DNA of 21,709 bases. Origin: JBCCZC01 sp039188505. GTDB lineage: Bacteria > Pseudomonadota > Gammaproteobacteria > Xanthomonadales > SZUA-38. Numbering within the stretch: position 1 is the first letter of the stretch; each line of letters opens with the position of its first letter. The notes beneath the pieces are model-generated. The model was not told where the DNA came from. It did not search any database and saw nothing but the letters and a program-made list of their open reading frames with translations. This document shows, piece by piece, positions 7,117 through 15,200 of this stretch. A program made the position numbers and the translations under genes. Where the stretch lies: NCBI GenBank assembly GCA_039188505.1, contig JBCCZC010000046.1, positions 1 to 21,709 of the forward strand. The letters are read 5' to 3'.

Positions 7117-8619
7117 ATGTCGGTCATCGCCAAACTCAAGCAGCTCCGGGGCCAGCCGGGTCAGTCCCTCACGGTCGGCCTCGCAGACGACGTCATCGAA
7201 CGATTCGCACCCATCGATCCCAGCCTCGAGAAGGCCGTGGATGCCGCCGTGGCCGCGTTCGAGCACGTTGTGCAGGAACACCCCGAGCTGCTTGAAGTGG
7301 ACGAGACCGAGCAGCTGAAGCGCGTCCAGGGCGGTCTGATCAATTTCTATGCGGCCGACGCGGTGAATCCCTACGTGTCCCTCGCCGCCAAGGGGCCCTG
7401 GATCGTGACCCTGCGGGGCGCCGTGATTCATGACTCCGGCGGCTACGGCATGCTCGGGTTCGGCCACGCGCCGGATGCGATACTCGACGCCATGAATCGT
7501 CCGCACGTCATGGCAAACGTCATGACGCCAAACGTCGCCCAGACGGACTTCGTCGGCGCCATGAAGCGTGAGGTCGGCCATCGGCGTGATGACGCGCCGT
7601 TCCAGGATTTCCTCTGCCTCAACAGCGGCTCCGAGTCGGTAAGCGTTGCCGCGCGGCTCGCGGACATCAATGCCAAGCAGATGACCGACCCGGGCGGGCG
7701 GCACGCCGGCAAGCCGATCAAGCGGATGGCGGTTGCGGGCGGTTTCCACGGGCGGACCGATCGACCGGCCCATTGGTCGGACTCCAGCCGTTCGACCTAC
7801 CGCGAGCACTGCGCATCGTTCCGGGACGAGGACGAGCTGATCACCGTACGCCCGAACTGCACCAGTGATCTCGAGGCCGCCTTCGAGCGAGCCGAGGCCG
7901 AGGGCTTCTTCATCGAGGCGCTCTTCGTCGAGCCCGTCATGGGCGAAGGCGATCCCGGTCGGGCCATGACCCCGAAGTTCTACCAGCGTGCCGTCGAGCT
8001 CACCCGGGCACATGGTTCGCTCCTGCTCGTCGACTCGATCCAGGCCGGCCTCCGGGCCCACGGCTGTCTCTCGATCATCGACTATCCGGGCTTCGAGGTG
8101 CTGCCTGCGCCGGACATGGAGACCTATTCCAAGGCGCTCAATGCCGGGCAGTACCCGCTTTCGGTGCTCGCAATGAACGAGCGCGCCGCCGGGCTCTATC
8201 GCCGCGGCATCTACGGCAACACGATGACCACGAACCCCCGCGCGATGGATGTCGCCTGCGCCGTCATGGAGCTCGTGACTCCACAGCTGCGCCGAAATAT
8301 CACCGATCGCGGTGCGGAGTTCGTCGAGAAGCTCAATGCGCTGAAGGACGAACTGGGCGGCCTGATTACGAAGGTCCAGGGCACCGGACTGCTCTTCAGC
8401 TGCGAGGTTGCGCCGGAGTACAAGGCCTACGGTACGGGCAGCCTCGAAGAGTATCTGCGGCACTGCGGCATCGGCGTCATCCATGGCGGCGAGAATTCCC
8501 TGCGCTACACGCCACACTTCAACATCACGTCGGCAGAGGTTGACCTGATCGTTGCGGCCACGCGGGATGCGTTGCTGCACGGACCGCGCCGCGAGGCGCC
8601 GCTCGCGAAGGCCGGCTGA
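7117..8619 (+). CDS. Divergent class III PLP-dependent aminotransferase
   Basis: A 500-residue fold-type I, class III aminotransferase. The PLP site can be followed in order: NSGSESVSVAARLA (phosphate binding, 169-182), GGFHGRTDRPAHW (about 208-220), EPVMGEGD (272-279), LLLVDSIQAG with Asp306 for the pyridine nitrogen, the Schiff-base Lys339 in YSKALNAGQYPLS, the GNTMTTNP loop (367-374) and Arg463 in SLRYTPHF. Several positions differ from the usual motifs: DEVQTG has become DSIQAG, and SKGLGGGFPLG has become SKALNAGQYPLS. The first 75 residues form an extension not seen in ornithine or GABA transaminases. Substrate cannot be told; an amine or basic amino acid donor is the family norm. It is the first gene of a three-gene operon with an ATPase and a glycosyltransferase. 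Confidence 0.9.
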   Translation: MSVIAKLKQLRGQPGQSLTVGLADDVIERFAPIDPSLEKAVDAAVAAFEHVVQEHPELLEVDETEQLKRVQGGLINFYAADAVNPYVSLAAKGPWIVTLRGAVIHDSGGYGMLGFGHAPDAILDAMNRPHVMANVMTPNVAQTDFVGAMKREVGHRRDDAPFQDFLCLNSGSESVSVAARLADINAKQMTDPGGRHAGKPIKRMAVAGGFHGRTDRPAHWSDSSRSTYREHCASFRDEDELITVRPNCTSDLEAAFERAEAEGFFIEALFVEPVMGEGDPGRAMTPKFYQRAVELTRAHGSLLLVDSIQAGLRAHGCLSIIDYPGFEVLPAPDMETYSKALNAGQYPLSVLAMNERAAGLYRRGIYGNTMTTNPRAMDVACAVMELVTPQLRRNITDRGAEFVEKLNALKDELGGLITKVQGTGLLFSCEVAPEYKAYGTGSLEEYLRHCGIGVIHGGENSLRYTPHFNITSAEVDLIVAATRDALLHGPRREAPLAKAG

Positions 8620-8647
8620 GGATCGGTTTGACGAGGTCCTAAGCCGC

Positions 8648-9499
8648 ATGGCGTCCCTGCGCAGCCGCATGGCGCGGCACGGATTCGAGTCGAACGACGA
8701 CTACGAGTACCGCGTGCGATGCCTGCTGTCGTACCCGACCCGGGGCCTGCGCTGCCTGGCAGTCGAGGGCGACTCGGGGCGGCGCAAGACAGCCTTCGCG
8801 ACCGCGCTGGCGCGAGCACTCGAGTGGCAGCACGTCCTCTACCACGACTTCGCCGCCTCGGAACCCCTGCCCGGCCGCATCGAGGTCCCCGATCTTCCGG
8901 CGGAGGAAGGTGAGGCGCCGGTCCAGCTGACGCCGTTCGACCGAACCGTCAGCGAGGCGTGCGCCTTCAGCGAGGCCGAGGGAACGGTCCTCATTGTGGA
9001 CCAGCTCCAGGAAGCGGACTTCGCCGAACACCTGCGCCTCTATCGCTTCGTGACTTCGGCCGAGTGGCAGTATCCCCTGGCCACGCTGCGGGCCAATCCG
9101 CGCAAGTTCCTCCTGGTGCTCGTCTCCGAAGCACCGCTGTTCCACTCCCTGCAGAAGGAATGCTTTCGGATCTGGACCGATCCGGAAACGCCGCCGCTCT
9201 CCTTCCGGCCCGGGGACTTCGGTCTCGACGACGACGCCAGCCCGCTGATCGAAGCGCTGATCACCCTGTTCGAGGCCCTGCGCGTGTCGCCGACCCAGTC
9301 GGCTTTCGAGCGCATCCTGCAGGATCTGCTCCACCGAGCAGGCACCGCCGATCACCTCCGTGGGACGCTCTTCGGCTGGGTCGAGGGGATCACCTGGGAC
9401 ATGCTGGCCGCGGAGGACATCGGCGCTCGACTCGACGCGGTCATCGAAGCACTGCAGAACTACCTCGGGCACGACCAGATCGAGCTCACCGGGGAATGA
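8648..9499 (+). CDS. Uncharacterised P-loop (AAA-like) ATPase
   Basis: A 283-residue soluble protein that I cannot place in a named family. It has a Walker A motif GDSGRRKT (41-48, fitting GxxxxGK[ST] loosely, with Lys47 and Thr48), a Walker B-like VLIVDQLQEAD with Asp118 but Gln119 where Glu is usual, and a sensor-1-like strand FLLVLVSEAP (154-163). The C-terminal 90 residues look helical. There is no signal peptide or membrane segment. The frame is open from 8552, but that would overlap the aminotransferase; ATG 8648 has GAGG eleven bases ahead and lies 28 bases after the aminotransferase stop. The Gln in Walker B suggests slow or absent hydrolysis, or a switch role. Its neighbours imply service to the enzymes of the same operon, for example as a chaperone or regulator; that is inference. 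Confidence 0.8.
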   Translation: MASLRSRMARHGFESNDDYEYRVRCLLSYPTRGLRCLAVEGDSGRRKTAFATALARALEWQHVLYHDFAASEPLPGRIEVPDLPAEEGEAPVQLTPFDRTVSEACAFSEAEGTVLIVDQLQEADFAEHLRLYRFVTSAEWQYPLATLRANPRKFLLVLVSEAPLFHSLQKECFRIWTDPETPPLSFRPGDFGLDDDASPLIEALITLFEALRVSPTQSAFERILQDLLHRAGTADHLRGTLFGWVEGITWDMLAAEDIGARLDAVIEALQNYLGHDQIELTGE

Positions 9500-9512
9500 C
9501 CGGACCCTCCCG

Positions 9513-10499
9513 ATGACTGGAGCGACACCGGCGCTGTCCATCGTGCTGGTGAACTACCGGTCCTGGGAGCTCCTCGATCGCGCCGTCGCGTCGATCCAGC
9601 AACAGGGGCGCCAGCTGATCGTCGTCGACAATGCATCCGGCGATGACCACGGCGCGGTCTTTCGCAGCGCTCACCCGGACGTTCAGCTGATCGAAAGTCC
9701 GGTGAATCTCGGGTTCGCCGGCGGCTGCAACCTCGGGGCCGAGCATGCGGCCGCAGACTGGGTCCTGTTCCTCAATCCCGACACGGAGGACCCCGGCAAC
9801 GCCATCGACCGCATGATCATGGCCGCCGAGCGGGAGCACGTCGCGATCGCCACCTGCCGCCAGGTGGACGCCCGTGGCCGCGGCCTGAAGGTCTTCGATG
9901 CGTTCCCGCGCCTGTCGAATCTGCTGCCATGGCAGCGGGCAATCGGTCGTCTACTCAGCCGCGAGGACGCCATCGACGCCCGCGGCTGTCGCGATGCCTG
10001 GCGACCGGTCGAATGGGTCAGCGGATCGGTCCTGCTGATCCGGCGATCGGTGCTGGAGGAACTCGGCGGTTGGTCGGACGCCTACTTCATGTACTCCGAG
10101 GATGTCGATCTCTGCCGCCGTGCGGCCGATGCTGGCCACGAGCGCGGCTTCGCGGGCGAGATCGAGATGCTGCATGTCCACGGCGGATCGAGCCGGTCCT
10201 CGCCGGCGATCAGCGCGTTGACTCGCACGGAAGCGATTCTGTCGCGGCATATCTACGTGTCGCGCCGGTTCCCGCCGAAGCGCCGGATGCCGGGACATGC
10301 CCTGCTCTTCTGCGGCAGAACCCTTCCGGTGCTCATCACGGGTCTCATTGGCCATCTCCTGCCCGTCGGATCGTTGCGCGTGCGTGCCCTCATGGCCCGA
10401 CGCCTGCTGCGGGCCTATGCGATGACGCTCCGCGGGGGACGCTGGCGGTCGCTAGCGGCAGCAGAACGCGATGCCGGAAGGGGCGCGCCTTCGTCGTGA
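9513..10499 (+). CDS. Family 2 glycosyltransferase (rhamnosyltransferase-like)
   Basis: A 328-residue GT-A fold glycosyltransferase, the type that adds sugars from nucleotide donors to cell-surface glycans. Visible signatures are ALSIVLVNYRSWELL (7-21), VVDNASGD (37-44), NLGFAGGCNLG (65-75), LNPDTED with the metal-binding Asp90, SGSVLLIRRSVLEELGGWSDAYFMY (170-194) and SEDVDLCRR with the likely catalytic acid pair Glu196/Asp197 and Asp199. This pattern is the WbbL/rhamnosyltransferase subgroup. A hydrophobic stretch at about 262-285 followed by basic residues suggests membrane attachment at the C-terminus. The start ATG lies 13 bases after the ATPase stop; the open frame extends back to 9360, but that would overlap the ATPase in another frame. 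Donor and acceptor are unknown. It is the last gene of the operon. Confidence 0.9.
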   Translation: MTGATPALSIVLVNYRSWELLDRAVASIQQQGRQLIVVDNASGDDHGAVFRSAHPDVQLIESPVNLGFAGGCNLGAEHAAADWVLFLNPDTEDPGNAIDRMIMAAEREHVAIATCRQVDARGRGLKVFDAFPRLSNLLPWQRAIGRLLSREDAIDARGCRDAWRPVEWVSGSVLLIRRSVLEELGGWSDAYFMYSEDVDLCRRAADAGHERGFAGEIEMLHVHGGSSRSSPAISALTRTEAILSRHIYVSRRFPPKRRMPGHALLFCGRTLPVLITGLIGHLLPVGSLRVRALMARRLLRAYAMTLRGGRWRSLAAAERDAGRGAPSS

Positions 10500-10701
10500 A
10501 CCATGCGGTATCAGCCGTTCACTGCACCCTTTCGCCTTGGCCGGACAGCGCGCTGCAAGGGAAAGGCTTGCGAGCTGGCACCCGGTGCACCGCGCGCACG
10601 AACACGCGCAACCGTCACCGGCGGCGAAAAGCAGCGGCGCCATTGCGAACCTGTCCACGCGGTTCGTGCACTGCGACGAGCACGGCCGAAGGCGAGCCGA
10701 T

Positions 10702-11076
10702 TCAGCCATCCGGAAGGCAGGCGTCTGCCGCATCTTCCTCGCTCAGCTGGACGACGGGGCGCGCGGCGGCGGGCCAGACGAGCACTCGGTACAAGGTCGA
10801 TCCACAACAGAATTCGACTTCGATGGCGCCCTGCCGCCTCGCCACGTAGTGACGCCGCGTCTCGCGGAGCAAACCGTCCAGGGCCGAGCGCGCCGGTCGC
10901 GGGTCCGGGTGATGGGTGCAGGTGCGAAAATCGGCGGTGCGCTGGATCTGGCCCATGCGATAGCCAGACGTCTCCAGGCGAGGCCGCACGATCGCGACGA
11001 GTGCCTCCTGGACCTGGGGCTCAATGCGGTTCGAGGTATGAGCCGGGACAAGGGCGTTCCCCTGCAAGCAGCGCAA
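10702..11076 (-). CDS. Possible small hypothetical protein, maybe a damaged secreted protein
   Basis: The frame from a TTG at 11076 gives 124 residues with no match I recognise. In its favour, the amino acid mix is balanced (acidic helices such as QEALVAIVRPRLETSGY, beta-like AIEVEFC and LYRVLVWP) and codon third positions are GC-rich like the neighbours, whereas the overlapping frames are arginine-heavy or proline-heavy. Against it, there is no good start codon or ribosome site. A signal-peptide-like stretch (MEHCPGLPFLSLAVALLAG, from an ATG near 11117) sits in another frame just upstream, ending where this frame begins. That would fit one ancestral secreted protein split by a frameshift. 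It lies alone between the glycosyltransferase and a propeller-gene remnant. Confidence 0.35.
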   Translation of the reverse strand: MRCLQGNALVPAHTSNRIEPQVQEALVAIVRPRLETSGYRMGQIQRTADFRTCTHHPDPRPARSALDGLLRETRRHYVARRQGAIEVEFCCGSTLYRVLVWPAAARPVVQLSEEDAADACLPDG

Positions 11077-11224
11077 CTGCGAGCGAAAGAAATGGCAGAC
11101 CCGGGCAATGCTCCATACTCGTAGATGTCCAGTGACCTCCCATCGTCTTGTCGGAACGCCCGCCGGACCGGACTGGGGTTCGGGATTTGCGCCGCCCCGG
11201 TCGCCTCTGCTGTCACAGCGATAG

Positions 11225-11665
11225 GTGGTCGGGGGTGAGAACAGAACGCATGTCGTGGCGGGGCGGGTGTCCCCTGCCCTGAGGTGCCTTGCGGCAGCGG
11301 CGCTCCTCGGCTGGGCCTGGGGCGCTGCATGCGTCCCGGCGCTGCCCCAGGTAGTCCGGATCCAGGCAGACCTTGCCTCCTACCCGCAGAATTTCTCGGT
11401 CGCTCAAGCTCCGGACGGAACGGTCTTCGTCGGTAACCGCCACGGCGTGTTGGTCTATGAAGGAGATCAGTGGCACACGATCGAGCTGCCGCGGCGTTCT
11501 CTGGCGCGTAGCCTCGTCGCCGACGAGACCGGCCGGATCTACGTCGGCGGCGCCGGCGTGGCCGGGCACATCGGCCGGCAGGCCGACGGCAGCCCGCTCC
11601 ATGGGAAGGGTGCCGCGCGAAGCACGCCGCCGCAGCACCGATGCCTCCCCGATCACAGACCCTGA
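11225..11665 (+). pseudogene. N-terminal remnant of a two-component regulator propeller (Reg_prop) sensor protein
   Basis: The frame gives at most 146 residues, from GTG 11225 (GTG 11255 or 11267 are equally possible). It has a hydrophobic export segment (LRCLAAAALLGWAWGAA), then SYPQNFSVAQAPDGTVFVGN, GVLVYEGDQWHTIELP, RSLARSLVADETGRIYVGG. This is the usual first blade or two of large periplasmic propeller sensors, normally 900 residues or more and followed by a Y_Y_Y domain and a GGDEF or kinase output. Where the family usually reads GEFGYL this has GVAGHI, and the sequence then loses similarity and stops at 11665, overlapping the end of the lysE-like gene on the other strand by 13 bases. 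I therefore call it a 3'-truncated gene. A short functional secreted protein is less likely. Confidence 0.75.
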
Positions 11666-12273
11666 AGGGTTGCGACGCGGATGGCGATGAGGATGAGCAC
11701 CACGCCGAACACGCGGTCGATGAGTCGGGCATTTCGGCGAAGCCACCGCAGCAGCGGGCCCGTCGAGAGCGTGAGCGCCACGATCACGTACCAGACGCCA
11801 TCGATCACCGCTGCCAGCGCGGCCATCGCCAGGCGAACGCCCAGGCCGCTGTCGGCCGCCACGAACTGGCTGAACAGCGCGAGAAACCACACTGCGATCT
11901 TCGGGTTCAGGAAGGCGATGAGGAAGCCGGAGCGGGCAGCCGCCCCGAGACTCATGGTCCTGGCGCCGCCGTCGTCCATATCGACCGCGCCGCGGGACCG
12001 GAGCCCCTGGATGCCGAGCCACAGGAGGAAGATCGCTCCCCCGAGTCGAACGGCCTCGAAGAACTTCGGCGAACCGGTGAGGACGACAGCCAATCCCACG
12101 GCAACCGCCAGCGCATAGAGACCGATTCCGACGGCATGGGCAAGCGCCATCGTCATCCCCGCCGGCCGGCCGCCCTGGGTTGTGCAGCGCACCAGCAGCG
12201 CAAGGCTCGGACCCGGCGACATGGCGCCGAGGGCGCAGATCGCCGCCAGGAACAACCATTCGGCCCAGCTCAA
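11653..12273 (-). CDS. LysE/RhtB family amino acid exporter
   Basis: A 206-residue inner-membrane protein of the LysE/RhtB superfamily, which exports amino acids such as lysine, homoserine or threonine. Length is typical. Family marks are MSPGPSLALLVRCTTQGG (19-36), a long first hydrophobic segment, and FLIAFLNPKIAVWFLALF in the middle; about six membrane segments are visible. The start is TTG (12271-12273), overlapping the TGA of the upstream sensor kinase as TTGA. This start gives the normal family N-terminus (LSWAEWLFLA), whereas the frame further upstream lies inside the kinase gene. The overlap implies translational coupling to the kinase. Whether its expression or substrate relates to what the kinase senses is unknown. 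The exact amino acid exported cannot be read from the sequence. Confidence 0.93.
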   Translation of the reverse strand: MSWAEWLFLAAICALGAMSPGPSLALLVRCTTQGGRPAGMTMALAHAVGIGLYALAVAVGLAVVLTGSPKFFEAVRLGGAIFLLWLGIQGLRSRGAVDMDDGGARTMSLGAAARSGFLIAFLNPKIAVWFLALFSQFVAADSGLGVRLAMAALAAVIDGVWYVIVALTLSTGPLLRWLRRNARLIDRVFGVVLILIAIRVATLQGL

Positions 12274-15200
12274 GACGTGCCGTCCGCCGCGAGATTGCGT
12301 GGCAGGTCGAGAACAACCTCGAGGCCCTTGCCCGGGGGGCCGGTCACGGTGATCCGTCCGGCGAGCACGTTGGTCGTGAGGTTGTAAACGATGTGCATGC
12401 CCAGACCGCTGCCGCCGCTCCCCCGCCGGGTGGTGAAGAATGGCTCGAAGACCCGGCCCTCGGCCTCCGGCGCCAGACCACAACCGTCGTCGCTGTAGCG
12501 ACTTTCCACGCGACTGCCCGTCGCCGCAACGCCGATCTGGATGTGGCCGGCCTGATCATCGTCCCAGGCGTGATCAAGGGAGTTCATCAGCAGGTTGACC
12601 AGGACCTGATAGAGCGCTCCCGGGTAGCTGGCCATCTCGATATCCGGATCACAGTCGACCGTGACGGTGTGCTGCGTCCGCTTGAAGCGCGGGTGAAGTG
12701 ACCGGAGGATCTCGTCGAGGTATTCGGCTAGCGCAAAGCGCCGATGCTCTTCGGAGGACTGGTCAACCGCCACCTGCTTGAAGCTGCGGATAAGCTCTGC
12801 CGCGCGATTGAGATTCTGGATCAGGAACTGCACGTTCTCGATCTGCTGCCGCGCTTGGTCCTCGAGCCTTGCCGCGGCGTCCTCCTGGCCGACCCCATCG
12901 GAAAGCGCCCGACGCAGCTGGGATTCCATATACGTGGCAGCGGTGAGTGCGACGCCGACGGGCGTGTTGATCTCGTGTGCCACGCCGGCGACCAGATTGC
13001 CGAGGGAGGCCATCTTCTCGGACTCGACGAGCTGGGCCTGCGCCTCCGTCAACATGTCCAGGGTGCGCCGGAGGTCATCGTTCGTGCGCCGGAGGTCCTC
13101 CGTTCGCTCATCGACCATGTACTCCAGGCGCTCATTGAGCTCGCGGAGTGCCCGCTCCGTGTTCTTGAGCTGGGTGATGTCCTTGGTCGCACCGGCCACG
13201 GTGTGCACCTTGCCCAACTCGTCGCGCGGTCCTGCCCGGCCCTTCGAGAGGGCCCAGATCCACTGACCGTCCGCGCCGCGTACCCGGTAGGTCGCCTCGA
13301 AGAACGGGCTCTGGCCGCGCATATGCCGGGTCATCCGTTCATGCACGTGGCTCCGGTCATCAGGATGCATGACCTCCCACAGCCCGTTCATGTCAGAGAT
13401 CTCGCGCTGCGTCTTCACGTCGATATGGCTCGCGCGCTCGAGCTGGCCCGTATCGACGTCCCAGAACCACATCTCGTCCCCGCTGCCCCACAGCGCGAGA
13501 TCCAGGCGCTCGCGCCCCTCGCGGATCGCTCGCCTCGCTTCGCGGCGCACCGTCGCCTGGCGGGCGCGCACCATGCCGATGCCTCCGAACAGCGCCAGCG
13601 CAGCGATCGCATAGGTCGCGTAGGCGGCGGGCGTTTCCCAGGGCGTAGGCTGGACCCGGATATCGAGCTCGCGCGGTTGCGACCAGCCGCCGTCACGATT
13701 GGCGGAACGGACACGAAAGCGGTACGCGCCGGCGTCGAGGTTGGTGTACGTCGCGAGGCGCCGGTCCGCTGGCGTGTCCACCCACGTTTCGTCGAAGCCC
13801 TCGAGCTGGTACTGATAGCGGTTGGCCTCCGGCTGTGAGAAATGCAGGCCCGCGAACTCGATTCCGAAGATATTCTGACGATGGTCGAAGGTGACCCGTT
13901 CCAGGAAAGACGCGGCCGGAAGATCCGGCAGTTCCGGCGCACCGGGTTCGAGTCGGCGGTTGAACAGGTATAGGCCCGTCACCTGGGTCTGCGGCTTGCG
14001 ATCATCGGTGCTCAAAGCGTGTTCGCCCAGCCAGGTGATGCCCTCGATACCGCCGAAATAGAGCACGCCCTGGGAACAGATCAGGCCCGCACCGACGTAG
14101 TACGCCCGCTTCTGGGTGCCGTCCAGCGGATAGAAATTGCGAATCTCGCCCGTTTCTGGATGCAGCACGGAGATGCCTCGTAGCGTGCTGACCCAGACGC
14201 CATCGTGTTCATCCACGAGGACCGCACCGACGGCGTCCGCAGCGAGCCCCTGGGCCGAGGTGAAATGCTCGAACAGCAGCTCACGGCCCACCCCAGTGGT
14301 GACGCGGGCGAAGCCGGCCCCCTGGGTCGCCACCCACAGTTGCCCCGCTGCCGTTTCGTGAATGAAGGTGATGGTCCCCTGGGCGAGACCGCCAGGACGG
14401 TCTGGCTCGGGCGAAACCACCCACGGTTCCTGCTCGTCAGGATCGAATATGGTCAGACCAGATCCTCGGTGGCCGATCCAGATCTGTCCGGTGCTGGTCT
14501 CGAAGAGATGCCCGGCCACGTCGCTGGCCAGGCCATCCGCAGCCCCGAAGTGCCGCCAGGTCCTCTCCGCCAGGTCGTGCACCCAGACGCCGTCACCGGA
14601 CGTCGCTACCCAGAGCTGGCCCCGACGATCCACGAGCAGGTCCAGCACATGTTTGGGATCGCCCCCCCCGTTGTCGTCACCGAGGTGCGGAAAGTGGACG
14701 CTGGTGCCGGTGCGCGGATCGTACCGGGACACGCCGGCGTCGAGCGCCCCGACCCACACGCCACCGTCGGGATCGACGGCCACGGCGTGGAGGCGGTTGG
14801 AGGCGATCGAGCCCGGATCCGCCGGATCGTGGCGGATCTGTTCGAAGGCCCGCGTCTCGGGATCGAAGAGCGCGAGACCGCCACCGAGGGTGGCCACCCA
14901 GAGACGGCCGTCCGCGGCCTCGACGAAGTCTCGGACCCGGGGGTCCGGCAAGCCGCTGCCATCGTCCCGGTAGCGCTCGCCTCCGAACAGAATGGATTGC
15001 CGATCGACCCGACTGACGCCGCCGGTCCACGTTCCGATCCAGACGACGCCATGCCGGTCCTCCATGATGGAGGCCACACGATCCGCGGCGAGCGAGAATT
15101 CGTCCAGGATGGAGTGTCGCCAGGCGTCGAAGGCATCGCGGGATTCGTCGAACTTGGCCAGGCCATCCAGCGTGCCCACCCACAGTTCCCCGCCCCGATC

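Noticed and set aside
8552..8647. Longer ATPase start at ATG 8552
   Set aside because: It would overlap the aminotransferase by 68 bases with an arginine-rich segment, and ATG 8648 has a GAGG at usable spacing.
7102..8670. A 522-codon minus-strand open frame opposite the aminotransferase
   Set aside because: It mirrors the aminotransferase gene almost exactly, has no recognisable motifs and is a typical GC-rich antisense shadow.
9360..9512. Longer glycosyltransferase start at 9360
   Set aside because: The added 51 residues are a serine/arginine-rich shadow of the ATPase C-terminus, while family similarity begins right after ATG 9513.
10471..11124. A 217-codon plus-strand open frame after the glycosyltransferase, and two others overlapping it
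   Set aside because: It overlaps the end of the glycosyltransferase, has an arginine- and alanine-rich composition typical of shadows, no ribosome site and no motif. The minus strand is the more protein-like here.
11213..12316. A 367-codon minus-strand open frame covering the lysE-like gene and the propeller remnant
   Set aside because: It is out of frame with the LysE family protein and antisense to the propeller remnant, and shows no domain.
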